A stretch of DNA of 64,000 nt from Crotophaga sulcirostris (Eukaryota > Chordata > Aves > Cuculiformes > Crotophagidae). Below the pieces are notes generated by a model. That model was given only the letters and a program-made list of their open reading frames with translations, was not told the origin of the DNA and ran no database searches. A program made the translations under genes and the position numbers. Each line of letters opens with the position of its first letter. Within the stretch, counting starts at the first letter, position 1. Positions 48,215 to 59,962 of this stretch are shown here, piece after piece. The stretch is from positions 42,678 to 106,677 of the forward strand of contig VYZB01000730.1 of NCBI GenBank assembly GCA_013397455.1, in the 5' to 3' direction.

Positions 48215-49688
48215 GTAAGGTGGCAGGGGGCATCCTAGGAAGGGACTTCCAAAGACTCGGAGTCCTGGTCCTGCCTGGCAGTGACCTGAAGCTGGCAGGT
48301 CCTCTTCCCTTCTCCTTTTAGAGGCCTCCTTCTGATCATTAACTAAAGGGATGCACTGGTTCCATAAAAATCTCTTTTGCTTTTGATTTTGCTGGCAGGG
48401 GAATCAGCCTAAGTGGTGCCTGTGGCGCCCACTTTTGTGCAGCGGCTGCGTGAAGGCACAAGTGGGCACCGTGAGCTGGACCCAATGTAACAATCAGGGA
48501 TTTGTGGGATTGAGGGAGGTGTGGAAGCAAAGGGAAAGGGATGTGGGTGGATGCAGCTCTCACTTTTAGCTCTGCTTTTATGGGATATTTGATAAGGAAT
48601 TGCTGTTTGTGGGCTTTGAAATAGTGCAGGGTAGAAACTAGGCTGCAGGGGAAGCTACATGTACCTGGTGGTCTCTACCCCACCATGTGTCAGTGCAGAC
48701 CAACCTGGTGTGTAGCCATTGTCTTGGATGTGGCTGTTTTCCTGGGCTCCTGAACCAGGGGCTAGGGCAGGGTGTGGTTACCTGGTCTCCAGAAACTGGG
48801 TCCCAAGCATACGGTGATTGTGGGAAGCCTTGTGAGACATTTGTTGGAAAAGAAGGGGTGGCTCTTCGTTTGTCATAGCCAGCACCATAGCATGGGAATT
48901 TCTCCCTGCTCCTCAATCATTAATTACCTTCGCTGTCACTTCGCTGGAAGGTCACCTCATTGAGTGTTGTAGATCTCAGCTGGGCTGAGCAAGGAGAATT
49001 GTGTGGCTGGCTCCGGCGGTGCCACACCCCATCCACTTGTGGTGTGCTCATTGCTTTAATTTCTCTGAATTAATGCAAGAGCAGAGGCTTTGTTTCTTGA
49101 CGAGCACAGATCTGCTGGGAAGGTGGAGTTAATGTCCACTGGGGCAGTGCGGGCAGCAAGACCCTTTCCCTCCTCCTGGGGGGGTTCCATCCATGCTGCT
49201 GGCTGGGGCTTGGGAAGGTCCAGTGCTGGGGTCCCTGTGCACGGCAGGAACCCTGTAAATATTAGGTGCTATTCCAGAGAATGTGTCTGCACTATTTCCT
49301 GATGGAATCACTGAAGGGCGAATGCACCAGCCAGTAAACACATGATGAGAGTGGGTGGAACTGCTCAGGAAGCCAGGAAAGAAATGAGAGCAGTAATGAT
49401 TTCTCCATAGGGGAACACCAGAGGAGTGTCCTCCTCCTCCACCCGTCCTGGGGAGCAGCCGAGTGTCCCTGGCCAGCGCAAGCCCTGTCTCCCCAGCACC
49501 CAGAGCTCTTCTCTAAAGGCCTCATTGAAAAGCCACCACGTATTCTGGCACAGCATGTAACCTTTGAAATACGATTTGAAAACACCACTTGAAGTGTAAA
49601 CAGCTGTAAAGCAGTGACCCAGTTTTCCAGGAGTAACCGCAGGCTTCGGTGGGGGTGGGTTTTGTCACCAGTCCTGCTTCTCTTGAGA
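48215..49688 (+). other. CBFA2T2 last intron, first part
   Basis: Between exon I and the CR1 at 49689. No exon or repeat recognised. The intron continues to 51031 and is the largest gap in the 3' half of the gene. Confidence 0.6.
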
Positions 49689-50028
49689 GATCACAGTATC
49701 ACAAGGTTGGAAAGGATCTCTGAGATCATCGAGTCCAACCTAGAACCCAACACCAACACCAACCCATCATCTAAACCATGGCACTGAGTGCCTCAGCCAA
49801 TCTCCCCTTAAACACCTCCAGGGTCGGCGACTCCACCACCTCCCTGGGCAGCACATTCCAATGGCCAATCACCCTTTCAGGGAAGAACTTTTTCCTAATA
49901 TCAAACCTAAACTTTCCCTGACAAAGCTTGAGTCCACGTCCTCTAGTTCTGTCACTGGTCACCTGTGAGAAGAGACCAACCTCTGCCTGACTACAACCTC
50001 CTTTTAGGCAGTTGTCGAGAGCAATAAG
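49689..50028 (-). mobile_element. CR1 LINE fragment, antisense, GATACTGT-type tail
   Basis: ATCACAGTATCACAAGGTTG through GCAGTTGTCGAGAGCAATAA; close match to 47255 and 62986. Confidence 0.9.
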
Positions 50029-51031
50029 GTGAAGCAGCCTTGGGGGTGCACTGGCTTTGGAGCTGCTCGCTCCCCACCAGCTCGCTTTGGCACTTCTCTG
50101 CCAGCCCACACATCACAGGTGGGACCTGGTGGCTGCAGTGCAGACCCGGGGAGCAGGAGCTCTCACTGCCTTTCCCTGCAACAGGGCTGTCCCATACAAG
50201 TCAGCATCTCCCACCACTCTGCTTCCCTGCTCCAACTGCTTTTTGCTTGTGGCCGCAGAAGTGAAAGGGAGGATTCGAGGCAGGCAGGCTCTGGCAGGGG
50301 CTGCTTTTCCACAGCTGAACTTGCTGTTCCCACTGTGTGATTGCCAACAGGAGTCCAGCTGCAGGAAAGCTTCTCCACCCGCTCCTCTCCTTGGAGCAGC
50401 TGCAGCCACAGCTCCCGGCACTGGCCCCTTGCCCCCGCGCTCGGACGAAAGCGGTGGCACGCCGTAAGCCCACCAGCTGACGCCTCTCCCAGCAGCCAGA
50501 GGGGCTTTGCTCTGCTTCCAGATTGAAGCTCAGGCCCTGGCAGTGCTTCCACCTGGCTGGGAAGCTTGCAAATGAGGGTTTTTTTTCTCTTCCAAATTAG
50601 CCCGCTCCGACCTCTTGTGCAGCGAGGCAGGGTGCAAAGCAAATGGTGCCTGTGCAGCACTGTAATCCCTGCAGAGAGCACTTGGCTGGAAGTGATACCA
50701 AAATAGAGCTGCTTAAAACAGGAAATAAAAAGATGGAATAGTAGCATCTGCAGGGTGTTTTTCAGTCCTTGCCTGCTGTTTCCTCTCTGCATTTCGGAGA
50801 GGATGTGAGCGATGCAGTCTGGCAGGTGGTTTTGAGCAGAGCAGTGGCGTAGGGGTTAGCACCCCCAGCAAAGGGCTGTGAAAGAACAGGGATTAATGGA
50901 TTGCTTATTTATCACTAAATCTAGACCAGAGGGGGATGAACAGTCCCCCTGCAGAGCTGTCGAGTCAGCACCATCCTGCAGCTCTTGAAAACTAAACCCA
51001 TGTTCAAGTGTGACATCTTTTGGTCTTGCAG

Positions 51032-51316
51032 AGTTGCTGGAACTGCGGTCGCAAAGCCAGCGAGACGTGCAGCGGCTGCAACATCGCCCGGTACTGCGGC
51101 TCCTTCTGCCAGCACAAGGACTGGGAGAGGCACCACCGAATCTGTGGGCAAGGCTTGCATGGCCAGAGCAAGCCACTGGCTCTGCCCACGGGTCGCTCGG
51201 CAGCCGCCAAGAGCCTCGACAGCATCCCCAGCCCAGCCCTTGAGAAGACCTCGGCGACCACCTCCCGCTCCTCCACCCCAGCATCTGTGACTGCAATAGA
51301 CACAAACGGACTCTAA
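51032..51316 (+). CDS. CBFA2T2: CBFA2T2 last coding exon J: MYND/NHR4 zinc finger, C-terminus and stop
   Basis: Residues 485-578 and a TAA stop. The acceptor is GTCTTGCAG. The exon opens with the MYND zinc finger. Within it, the metal-binding residues are Cys2, Cys5, Cys13, Cys16, Cys22, Cys26, His34 and Cys38 of the exon translation, all present. The family uses this finger to bind PPPLI-type motifs in NCoR/SMRT. The tail is Ser/Pro-rich and ends with the conserved [10 protein letters not shown]. The tail is a little shorter and altered around [16 protein letters not shown] compared with human. The gene is intact across all ten exons. Confidence 0.98.
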   Translation, partial: SCWNCGRKASETCSGCNIARYCGSFCQHKDWERHHRICGQGLHGQSKPLALPTGRSAAAKSLDSIPSPALEKTSATTSRSSTPASVTAIDTNGL

Positions 51317-53580
51317 AGGGGAAGTTTTGGTTCAGTCCATTTGATTGGGTTCCCTGGGTTTTTTTTTTTAAGCCAAAAAACCCCACACAGCATTGTATCA
51401 CTTGACACATGGACACCTGGCACCAGCGCCTCGCAGCACCAACGCTCAGGCTTTGCTGTCTCATCCTACCTTTTTGCTTCCATGGCTCATGAAGAACTGG
51501 GGCCGTGCCTGTCTCTGCAGGGGGACCAGAGCATCATTTGGGATCTGGAGGAGGATGGATGCTTGCTTGGGAGGACCTGGACTCGGTGGAGAATGCAGCC
51601 AGCACACACAGGAGATGCTGAGCCCCATCCTCATGGGTCAAACATCCTCAGGCTCCTTTCCTGAGATGTCTGAGCCACTGCCTCCTTCAGCCACCTTTCT
51701 TCCATGATATGCATCTATTTTTTCCCTTGCTCCTAGGCAGCAGTGTCTCAGATGGCTGGTCGCTGGTGGGGGACCCTGATTTAATCCCATTCTGTGTCAA
51801 GGCAACAGTTGCTTGTCGCCCTGGGTGGGACCTTTGCTGGGAAGCACAGAGCAGATCTAGATTGGGTGTGGGCAGTTATTGCCCTTTCCACCCTGGTACT
51901 GTTATATTGCTATGCAGAAAGTGGGATTTCACTGCATGAAAGTGGTGGGTTTGGGAGTTGCTGCCGTTGGTTTTGCGCACCAAGATCTTCACACGGTGCC
52001 GTGGGTTACTTACAGCCCATGTTCTCCACCTGTGTTGAACCAACTGTGAGAATGAACGGAGGACTAGGTGTCCAACGTTGGTTCTCACCCCTCCCCCCAG
52101 CCCTGGGGTGCTCCTGTGGTGCTGCTCCCATGCCAGAGATGCCCAGGAAGGCTCAGCCACCAGCATCCAGCCCTCGGAGAGCATCCCAAAAGTGCAGGCT
52201 GAGAGGAGAGCAAGGTTCTGCAGGGATGCCATGACCAGCCTGGGAAAATCCATCGCTCAGAGAAACCCTGCTGTGGAAGGAGGGATGCAGGGCAGTGTGA
52301 ACCCTGTGATCGACACCGGGCTGTTTCAGGTGCAGCTGGGCTCATCCTTGGATGCTCCATGGATCGTCAGAAGTGTAGCCCAGGGGAGGGTTGGGCATGA
52401 GGTCCTCTGGGGAGCCGCACCGATTTCCCACGCTGCACACAAACTGGCTGTAGAGACCCATCCATTCAGCAGAGCTGTGTTTCCGTGACGGGTTTTGTAC
52501 GATTGCTGGGCTGGAGCCCAATGAGGCGAGTAATTCCCAAATTATTTTTAATCACTTTTCCAATTGGAGGCAAATAATAGAGACGTAATGAATCCTCATC
52601 GGTCTTGCGGCTGTGAGCTGGGCTAAAGGAGCAGCATGCTGAACCAGCTTTGCCCCTTAGGGAAGCTGCTGTCAGAGGGTAGGGTGGATGATTCCCATTT
52701 TATTTTGCAAAAAAAAAAAGCCACCTGGCAGTCAGGACAGCTCACTGTGGCAGCTGGGAGTGTCCCAGGGCTGCGCAGAGCCCGGGATGCACCTGTGGGT
52801 CCTGGGAGCCAGCAGGATGGTGCTGTGCTGCTGGGACCCTCAAGCCACCTGGACTGCAGCAGCTCCAGGCTGGCATCACCTGGGGCTTTGTAACCCAGGA
52901 GAGGCAGAGGCTCAGCCCCAGCCTGCAGCAGCCCCAGGAAGCAGCTCTGTCCGTGCCGCTGCAGCAATGCTGAATCCCTTGCGCTGCACCCAGGGCTGCG
53001 GCACGGGAAGAGTTGGGAGCAGCAGCCAACGTTTGGGGCTGCCCTGGCATCCTCACTCCTCTCCCAGGTGCCCACGGAAGCTGAAAGGCTTCCCTGCCAT
53101 AATGGGACACACATTCAGAGCTGCCTTAGGTACGTCAAGTCCAGTGGTGACATCCCAATCCTGACCAAACACTGTGGGTCAGCTGCCACGAGGGCGGGCA
53201 TGGAAAGAGAAGCAAGGCAGGGCTGGAAGGAATTGCTTGTAAATAGGTTGTCTTCCATAATTCTCATGCAACTTTGACAGCCGTGTACTAAAATTAACCC
53301 CAATGTAAATGAACGAAATACTAACAGTCATGATTAGAACAAGATTGCTTCTTTTTGTTTTCCTACCATGGAATGATAAATGTGAAACTCGGACACGGGA
53401 CGCCGTTGGGTTGAGGTTTCTATATTTTTTTGTTGACATTTAATTCTGTAATAGAAATTTGTTACTTCATTCCCGTGCATAACTTATTTAATGTACTGTA
53501 TAAAGGAACCCCAGCTGTTACAGATGTATTTAGTTTGTTCTACTCAAAAGTAGTCAATAAAAGACTATATTAATCATGCA
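51317..53580 (+). other. CBFA2T2: CBFA2T2 3' untranslated region
   Basis: About 2.26 kb from the stop codon to the AATAAA-directed end. No CR1 or other interspersed repeat is visible, unlike the flanking introns. That fits a mature exon under constraint. The last ~300 bp (53260-53580) are AU-rich with several TGTAAAT- and TGTAAATA-like words, possible Pumilio-type or other 3'UTR elements (inference). The long open frames in this stretch are GC-rich chance frames. Confidence 0.8.
53556..53561 (+). terminator. Polyadenylation signal AATAAA of CBFA2T2
   Basis: A canonical AATAAA sits in an AT-rich context about 2.24 kb after the stop codon. It is followed by a TATATTAATCATGCA stretch and then a run of 13 C residues. 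A second AATAAA at 53726-53731, next to a G-rich stretch, could be a distal alternative; I favour the first because its surroundings look like a conserved 3' end. Confidence 0.75.
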
Positions 53581-53581
53581 G

Positions 53582-53594
53582 CCCCCCCCCCCCC
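53582..53594. repeat. Poly-C homopolymer run
   Basis: Thirteen consecutive C residues just past the probable CBFA2T2 cleavage site. The length is likely polymorphic and prone to sequencing error. Confidence 0.85.
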
Positions 53595-54050
53595 TCTCAT
53601 GGAAGGAGCCGGGTTTCTGCGGGGACACCGGGGCTGCGGGGCTGAAACCTGCATCCCCTGCAGAGCTGGGGACAAAGCAAAGCCCAGGAGCAAGTGCAGG
53701 CACAGCTGGCATTCAGCCCCATACTCAATAAATTTGGGGGTTTGGGGGTTCGTGTTTAAATATGTTCCTTTCTGAGCACAGGAGAGCCCATGAGGTGCTT
53801 GCGGTGCCAGCCCTGTGCCCCCCAACCACTCGAGGATGCCCACTGCACAACCTCCAAGCTGCTGTGCACACTAAGCCAGGGGTTAAAAAATGCAAAATGC
53901 TGGTGTCCCCTGCAGCCAGCCCAGATGGCAGTGCAGGAAGCCCAAAGCCCATGCCTGCTGCAGCTCTGCTATTTGTGGGTGCCCACCCTGGAACAGCTTA
54001 TCCATTTCTGCTGGCCTGTGGCAAAGCTCTGGCCCCAGCACCTCTCTGGT

Positions 54051-54545
54051 CATGGAATCATAGAATTGGCTCGTTGGAAAAGACCTTTGAGATCCTCGAG
54101 TCCAACCACACCTGTCCACTGCTAAACCAGATCCCTAAGAAACTCATCTACACATCTGTTGAACATCTCCAGGGATGGGGACTCCACCACCTCCCTGGGC
54201 AGCCTCTGCCAGTGCCCGAGAACCCTTTCAGTGAAGGAATTTTTCCGCATGTCTAATCTGAACTTCCTCTGGTGCAACTTGAGGCCATTTCCTCTTGTCC
54301 CATCACCTGTCACTTGGGAGAAGAGACCAACACCCACCTCACTTCGACCACCAACATCATCAATGATGAGGTCTCCCCTCAGCCTCCTCCAGGCTAAACA
54401 ACCCCAGGTCCCTCAGCCGTTCCTTGTAGAGGTTCTCCAGCCCCTTCACCACCTTCATTCCCTTTTCTGGACGCACTCCAACCCTTCAATGTCCTTTCTG
54501 GTCCCCTCGTCTGTGGATCCCACAGGACAACACAGCACTTGGCCA
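54051..54545 (-). mobile_element. CR1 LINE fragment between the two convergent genes
   Basis: TCATGGAATCATAGAATTGG tail; the body includes CAACTTGAGGCCATTTCCTC and reaches CACTCCAACCCTTCAATGTC. Confidence 0.88.
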
Positions 54546-54996
54546 GCAGAGCTGGGGCTCCACAGCTGTCTGAGCAGTGGACTGGAGCCACCTCCACCAC
54601 CCTGTGATCACAGCAAATTGTGGCTTTGGCCAGAGCAATTAGCAGTTGTCTCTTCAACCAGGTAAATAACTGGGTGCTGGGGGGATGAGTCCCACATGGG
54701 AAGGGGGCTGGGCTCTGTGCTCACCCCATGCCTGGGAGGGAGCCCTTGCGGTTCCCGAGCCTGGATGGGGTTTGATGGTGCCCGCTGGAGCTGGGCAGTG
54801 GCTGCTATTCCCTGCTCCTCCAGTGATTCCCATCTCCCAGCATCAGCCAGGTTGCCCTCCCTGCACCCCAAACCCAGCCTCACCACCTGTGGGTGACGAG
54901 GTGACGCCGTGCTGGAGATGCCCAGCACAGCCCATACACGCAGTGTCCCCAGGACAGAGCTGCACCCACTGCCCCTTCACCACAGATTGATTGCAC

Positions 54997-55002
54997 TTTA
55001 AT
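54997..55002 (-). terminator. Possible NECAB3 polyadenylation signal (ATTAAA on the - strand)
   Basis: The + strand reads TTTAAT, which is ATTAAA on the - strand, about 1.07 kb past the NECAB3 stop. I saw no - strand AATAAA between the stop and the CBFA2T2 end. ATTAAA is the commonest variant signal, but this is a single hexamer and the call is tentative. Confidence 0.35.
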
Positions 55003-55863
55003 TACTGCACCTGGCAAGTGGGGAACAAACAGATTAACGCTTCTGGAGGTGCTGCTGGGTCCACGGAGAGTGGGATAACAGGGGGTGGGATAGGGCCAGG
55101 TACCCCGGAAAACAAGGTTTGGGGTGCAGGCACCTGGGGTGAGCCAGGCAAACGATGCTGGGTGTTGGGGACAGGCAGGGTGCGAGGACAGTGCCATTTC
55201 CATGCCAGGATGAACCTGCCTGTGGGCATTTGCTGCCCAACCAGTCCCTACACACAAACCAACCCAGAGCACGCAACCCATGGAGCAGGTGGGCTTTGCT
55301 CTGCTCCAGCCAAGGGGCTTTCCCGCTCTCTTGTGCCTCCCCCTCACCATCAGTTCAGCTCCAGCCCCTCCCAGCAGCACTGAGACCGGTGCTAACACTG
55401 ATTACTGGTAATTAAACTGCAGGGTGAAGCAACAGAGCTGTTAATTATCCATGCTCGCCTTGCCCAGGCGGTGGGCAGTGGGTCAGCGGGGGCACATGCA
55501 GCCGTGGGCACACAAAGTCAATCCCAAAGCCACTGCCCTGGCTGTTGGTGTGGCCAGGGTGGATCCAGCACACCTTGCAGGAATAATTCGTTACGTTGGT
55601 TTGGTTTTTTTTTTCTGTAAAATTTCCTATCCATATGAGACAACCTGGCTCCCTGAGCAGAGCTACTGCTGGCACAGGCTTGGGGTGCCATGGCCACAGC
55701 CCATTCTGACACCCTGGGGAGCCTCACCCCATCCTCAGTGCCAGGACAAGATGAACCAGGGTGTGAGAGGGGCTGAGGGCAGCTGGGATGTAGCTGCCCC
55801 AGCAGTGCCCCCACCCCACCAGGAGGGTCCTGCTCCCCCCAGGCAGCAGAGAAGCTGTTGTTT

Positions 55864-55885
55864 GGGGGGGGGCGGGGCGGGGTGG
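55864..55885 (+). other. G-run tract able to form a G-quadruplex
   Basis: Runs of nine, four, four and two G separated by single C or T residues. The long first run can supply further tetrads. On the NECAB3 transcript (- strand) this is a C-rich stretch, so any quadruplex would be in DNA or in antisense RNA. Confidence 0.5.
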
Positions 55886-56066
55886 AATAAATAAATTAAC
55901 AGGAAAAGCTCAAAAGGGTAAAACACTGCCAGGGACATGGGGCAGGCAGCCCCTGCCAGACCACAGGGGGGGACACAAAGGACAGGGAGGTGACAAACAG
56001 CGAGGGCAGGCGCTGGCTCTGCATCCTTCTGCATGCTGGCAGCATCCTGGAAGCGGCTGCCCGTGG

Positions 56067-56095
56067 TCAGTTGTTGTTCATGATCCACCAGGAAG
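56067..56095 (-). CDS. NECAB3: NECAB3 last coding exon: C-terminal residues and stop
   Basis: On the - strand the acceptor ends CTCTCTCCAG, followed by 29 nt. These complete an Ala codon and encode SWWIMNNN and a TGA stop. The ending PASWWIxNNN is the characteristic C-terminus of NECAB proteins. Phase matches the preceding exon (1 nt carried over). Confidence 0.9.
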
Positions 56096-56896
56096 CTGGA
56101 GAGAGAGAAGGGGTCAGGGCTATGCAGTTACACAGGGGAGGGGGATCAGGGGTGGCAGAGACCCCTGCTCAGGGGCAGTGGAGGCTTTTCCACAGGTCTC
56201 TGGCACCTGGCTATAAAGCTCTCACCCCTCCTGGAGGAGGGGCGGGGGGGAGTGGGTGATGCACCTGTGTGACTGCTGCAGGGGAGCCCCGGGAGCGTGG
56301 GCAGTGGGACCAGTGGGGCAGCAGGAGCACTGCCAGCATGGGATTTAGACCAAATTAACCCACGGTCCCTGTTATTTTACACAATACCCAAAACTCATAG
56401 CGAACTGGGGCTTCGTTTGGTCTTGGCTGTCACCAACCTCTCCCAGTTCCTCCCATCTTACTGGTACCACAGGGAACGTGCACACTCCCTGAGCTGGTCT
56501 CTCCTCAGCAACACTGAGCCATAAAATGACCCCGGGGTGCAGCCCCTGGGACTGACCCAGGAGGGCCAGCGCTTTGGAGAGAGGGTTCAGGGCGTAGATG
56601 AAATAAAACGAGGCATCAGGTGTCTTCAAGACAGGGCTCAGCTCATCTGCTCCCTGGGATGCGCTCCCAGCTGCGCGGCTGCCAGGGCTGGAGCGCATCC
56701 TGCAGGCAGGAGAGAAGCCCTGCAGCGCTGCCCGGGAATCCAGCCTCTCTCTGGTTTGAGAAACACCTGAGGTCACCCCCAAGCTGATCTTCTGCGAGCT
56801 AAGGCACCTGTTCCCCACACTGCCCCTGCATCTGTGGAACACCTGGAGCAGGAGCGTGGAGCTGGGGAGATCCCACAGCCCCCAGGTGCCCCTTAC

Positions 56897-56988
56897 CTGG
56901 GAAGAGCATGGTGGTCAGCAGCTCTGGGGACTCTAGCAAGCTGATGATGGACCGCTGGAAGGTCTTGCTGCAGTTGGACTGCAAGTGG
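56897..56988 (-). CDS. NECAB3: NECAB3 coding exon: end of ABM-like domain
   Basis: A 92-nt exon on the - strand with acceptor TTTTACAG and donor GTAAGG. It encodes [20 protein letters not shown] then [10 protein letters not shown], with 1 nt in and 1 nt out. SHLQxNxSKTFQR is a NECAB family signature in the last strand-helix part of the antibiotic-biosynthesis-monooxygenase-like (ABM) domain. Confidence 0.92.
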
Positions 56989-57099
56989 CTGTAAAAGAGA
57001 GAGCGCAGGGTCAGGAGGGTGCTGGCCTCGCGGCTGTAGGAGCGGTTGTGCACCACAAACCCTGCTCCCAAATCCTTCATCCAGGTGCTCACCCCCTTC

Positions 57100-58022
57100 T
57101 GCTGCAAACACTCCTCATCAATATCTTTATTGATGGCCTGGACAGGGGGATTGAGTGCACCCTTAGCCCGTTTGCAGATGACACTAGGCCAGGAGGAAGT
57201 CTTGATCTGCTTGAGGGTAGGGGGGCTCTGCAGAGGGGTCTGGACAGGCTGGATCCATGGGCTGAGACCAATGGGGTGAGGTTCAACAAGGCCAAGTGCT
57301 GGGTCCAGCACTTGGGACACAACAGCCCCGTGCAGCTCCAGGCTTGGGGAAGAGTGGCTGGAGAGCTGTCTGGAGGAGAAGGACCTGGAGGTGTTGTTTG
57401 ACAGTAGCTGAACGTGAGCCAGCAGTGGCCCAGGTGGCCAAGGCGGCCAATGGCATCTTGGCCTGTATCAGAAACAGCGTGGCCAGCAGGAGCATTGTGT
57501 CCCTGTGCTCAGCACTGGTGAGGGCACACCTCGAGTGCTGTGGGCAGTTCTGGGCCCCTCACTGCAAGGAGGACATTGAGGGGCTGGAGTGTGACCAGAG
57601 AAGGGAACAGAGCTGGGGAAGGGGCTGGAGAACAAGTGTTATGAGGAGCAGCTGAGGGCCCTGGGGCTGTTTAGCCTGGAGAAGAAGAGGCTGAGGGGAG
57701 ACCTCATCACTGTCTGCAACTGCCTGAAAGGAGGGTATGGTGAAGTGGGCGTTGGTCTCTTCTCCCAAGTGACAGGTGATGGGACAAGAGGAAATGGCCT
57801 CAAATTGCACCAGGGAAGGTTCGGATTAGACATCAGGAAAAATTCCTTCACGAAAAGGGTTCTCAGGCACTGGCAGAGGCTGCCCAGGGAGGTGGTGGAG
57901 TTCCCATCCCTGGAGGTGTTCAAAAGTCGGGCAGATGAGGTGTTCAGGGATGGTTTAGCAGTAGACAGGTGTGGTTGGACTCGAGGATCTCAAAGGTCTT
58001 TTCCAACCAAATGATTCTATGA
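57100..58022 (+). mobile_element. Longest CR1 LINE fragment, with reverse-transcriptase FADD block, in a NECAB3 intron
   Basis: About 920 bp, antisense to NECAB3. It encodes [20 protein letters not shown] then DDT (the FADD active-site block of the ORF2 reverse transcriptase), [23 protein letters not shown] and [17 protein letters not shown] in shifted frames. It ends CCAAATGATTCTATGA. Frameshifts show it is inactive. Confidence 0.92.
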
Positions 58023-58144
58023 AACGGCCTCGCGTTGGGCTGAGCAGACAGGGAGGGGAGCAGTGGGGTCCCAGTGGAGTCCCGAGAGGAAACCCCTTTC
58101 ATCCACCCTAAGCACCGAGATCCAGCCCCACACAAGAAACCAAC

Positions 58145-58222
58145 CTTCTCCACGAGGTCACGTCCTGCCAGAACTCGTACAGGATGAAGCAGGGCTCGTC
58201 CGTCAGCTTGCAAGCAGACACA
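58145..58222 (-). CDS. NECAB3: NECAB3 coding exon: ABM-like domain core
   Basis: A 78-nt exon, - strand, with acceptor GTCCCCGCAG and donor AG/GTTGGT (an unusual +3 T and +4 T, so weaker than consensus). It encodes VSACKLTDEPCFILYEFWQD then VTSWR, and the split codon gives Ser. YEFW followed by W-x-SHLQ is diagnostic for NECAB proteins. The exon lies about 120 bp from the 3' end of a long CR1 in the opposite orientation. Confidence 0.92.
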
Positions 58223-58830
58223 CTGCGGGGACAGGAGGAACCCTGAGGTGGGGTCAGGCCACCTGGTCCCACCAGACCTGGGAGCAAGGGGCACAGCTCT
58301 GCATGAGCCTCACCACTAGGCTTTCAAAGGGCAGGTTGGGTGCCTCCACACTTTGTGGCTCCCCGGGGCCAGCAGGCGGCACCAGGGGATCCCAGGTCCT
58401 TCACACCACACGGTTCCTGCAGCCAGGCAGCCGAGGAGCTTCACAGCTGTTAGACTGCTCCTCGCTGCTGCCCAGAAACCAGTGTGTTACGTGTTTTATC
58501 AGGCATTTCTCAGCGCATCCCCAGCACGGTAACGGAGCTCATCCTTCCAGCCCTTTGGAATATGTGTGTGTCATCCCTTGCCCTTCACATGGAGAGAAAC
58601 TGAGGTACGAGCGCAAGGAGTCGAGATAACAGCATAAAACCACAGCTGACTGCCCCCCAGAAGCAATGCTGTTTCACCAAGCGATGCTCCCCACGCTCCC
58701 TCTGGCTGGAAGAACAGGCTGGGTCCTCCAGCCCATGGGAAGATGGAGGGGGAGCAGCAGGGAAGCAAGAGAGCAAGGCTCAGGGTGCTGGGCCTGGGGA
58801 CCATCTTCACTCTGTTGCAGCATCAGTAAC

Positions 58831-58975
58831 TCCAGCTGAGGATGAAGGCCTCCTCCAGCTGAGGATGAAGGCCTCCTCCAGCTGAGGATGAAGGCCTCCT
58901 CCAGCTGTGGATGAAGGCCTCCTCCAGCTGAGGATGAAGGTCTCCTCCAGCTGAGGATGAAGGTCTCCTCCAGCT
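58831..58975. repeat. 23-bp minisatellite, about 6.3 copies
   Basis: Unit TCCAGCTGAGGATGAAGG plus CCTCC, starting at 58831, 58854, 58877, 58900, 58923 and 58946, with a 7-bp partial copy. Unit 4 has CTGTGG for CTGAGG. Units 5 and 6 have GGTCTCC for GGCCTCC. It lies in a NECAB3 intron. Because 23 is not a multiple of three, the translated - strand shows a shifting 23-residue pattern with no coding meaning. Confidence 0.92.
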
Positions 58976-59686
58976 GCTGCTAAGGGCTGCAAGAAGGGAC
59001 CAAGCCCTGCGGGGAGAGCAAAGCAACTGAACCAGCAGCTCGGAGGCTGCTGCGTGGGGGCTGCAACGCGCTTTGCAATTCCCTGGTGTGAACCAGGACA
59101 GTGGAGTCTCCTGGGGCTTCACTCCAGGTTTCCATTCACGTGGAGAGCTGGCCCATGCAGCCACACAGTTGTCTGCACCAACAGTTCTTGTGACAGAAAA
59201 AGCCCATCGATTCCAAAGGAAAGAAAGTACCGTTCTGTCTGCCACAAGTGTTTGAACAAGCATCTTCCTTTTGTTTGGACTGAAAACACTATTTTAGCCT
59301 GTTGGAACTGAAGAGCTAAAAATGACACTTTAAATGGGAACAGTGCAAACACTTCCTGCTGCAAGTGGCTTGAAATCTCTCGAAGGAGAAGGAAGGCGCC
59401 TCTCACAGTGCAGCTGTGCCACCTCCAGGGACAGGCTGGGGTGGCACATCACCCAAGTCAGACCCGGGCTCCATCCCCAGCTCTGTCTGGAGCTCCAGAG
59501 CAGTTCTGGGGTGCAAAGTCTTGGTCTCACACAGTGGTTCATGCTGTGACATTCGTTCTCCCCTCGACTTTCCCCCACCATTACCGATTTGGTGCCCACT
59601 CGTGCACCGACCGGCGCACAAAGTACTGTGTAAAAAACTCTCCTGTAGCCCAAGGGTGCTGTGTCAAAAGCTGTTGCCACACTTAC

Positions 59687-59799
59687 TGCAGGCAGCTGCT
59701 CTGCCCGGCGGTGACCTCCGTGTAGGACCTGAACGCCTGGCGAAACTCCTCGATGCCGCTCGTCGCCACCGAGATCTGTCTCTTTGCCACCAGGATGTG
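59687..59799 (-). CDS. NECAB3: NECAB3 coding exon: start of ABM-like domain
   Basis: A 113-nt exon, - strand, with acceptor CCTTCACAG and donor GTAAGT. It begins in phase 0 with HILVAKRQISVATSGIEEFR, then QAFRSYTEV and QSSCL. The HIxLVxRQ motif opens the ABM-like domain in NECAB1-3. This domain has no demonstrated monooxygenase activity in the family and is thought to mediate protein contacts. The much longer open frame around it is intron plus a CR1 remnant and is not coding. Confidence 0.92.
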
Positions 59800-59962
59800 C
59801 TGTGAAGGGACAGCGGGTGAGTGGCCACAGGGACCCATCTGCCCCCTCCTGCCCCCCCTGCTCCCACCCAGCTGTGGGACAGGCAGCACCGAGCAAGCCC
59901 AGCACTGCAGGGGAAGCTGCAAGAAGGGGCTGGTAGCACAGTGCAGGGGACAAAGCCATCAT

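Larger units (their letters stand above)
54980..56066 (-). other. NECAB3: Probable NECAB3 3' untranslated region
   Basis: Sequence between the NECAB3 stop codon and the candidate ATTAAA signal. It has no CR1 copy, although CR1s flank it on both sides (54051-54545 and 57100-58022), which supports an exonic identity. It contains a G-rich tract on the + strand at 55864-55885. The distal end is uncertain. Confidence 0.45.

Noticed and set aside
50163..50792. A 209-residue open frame on the - strand inside the last CBFA2T2 intron
   Set aside because: GC-rich chance frame overlapping other frames on both strands; no domain or splice support.
53726..53731. Second AATAAA as the main CBFA2T2 poly(A) site
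   Set aside because: It lies past the poly-C run in GC-rich DNA. The signal at 53556 has better surroundings; kept only as a possible distal site.
57116..57655. Reverse-transcriptase-like coding sequence as a possible gene
   Set aside because: It is the 3' part of CR1 ORF2 with frame breaks, ending in the CR1 tail; a dead LINE copy.
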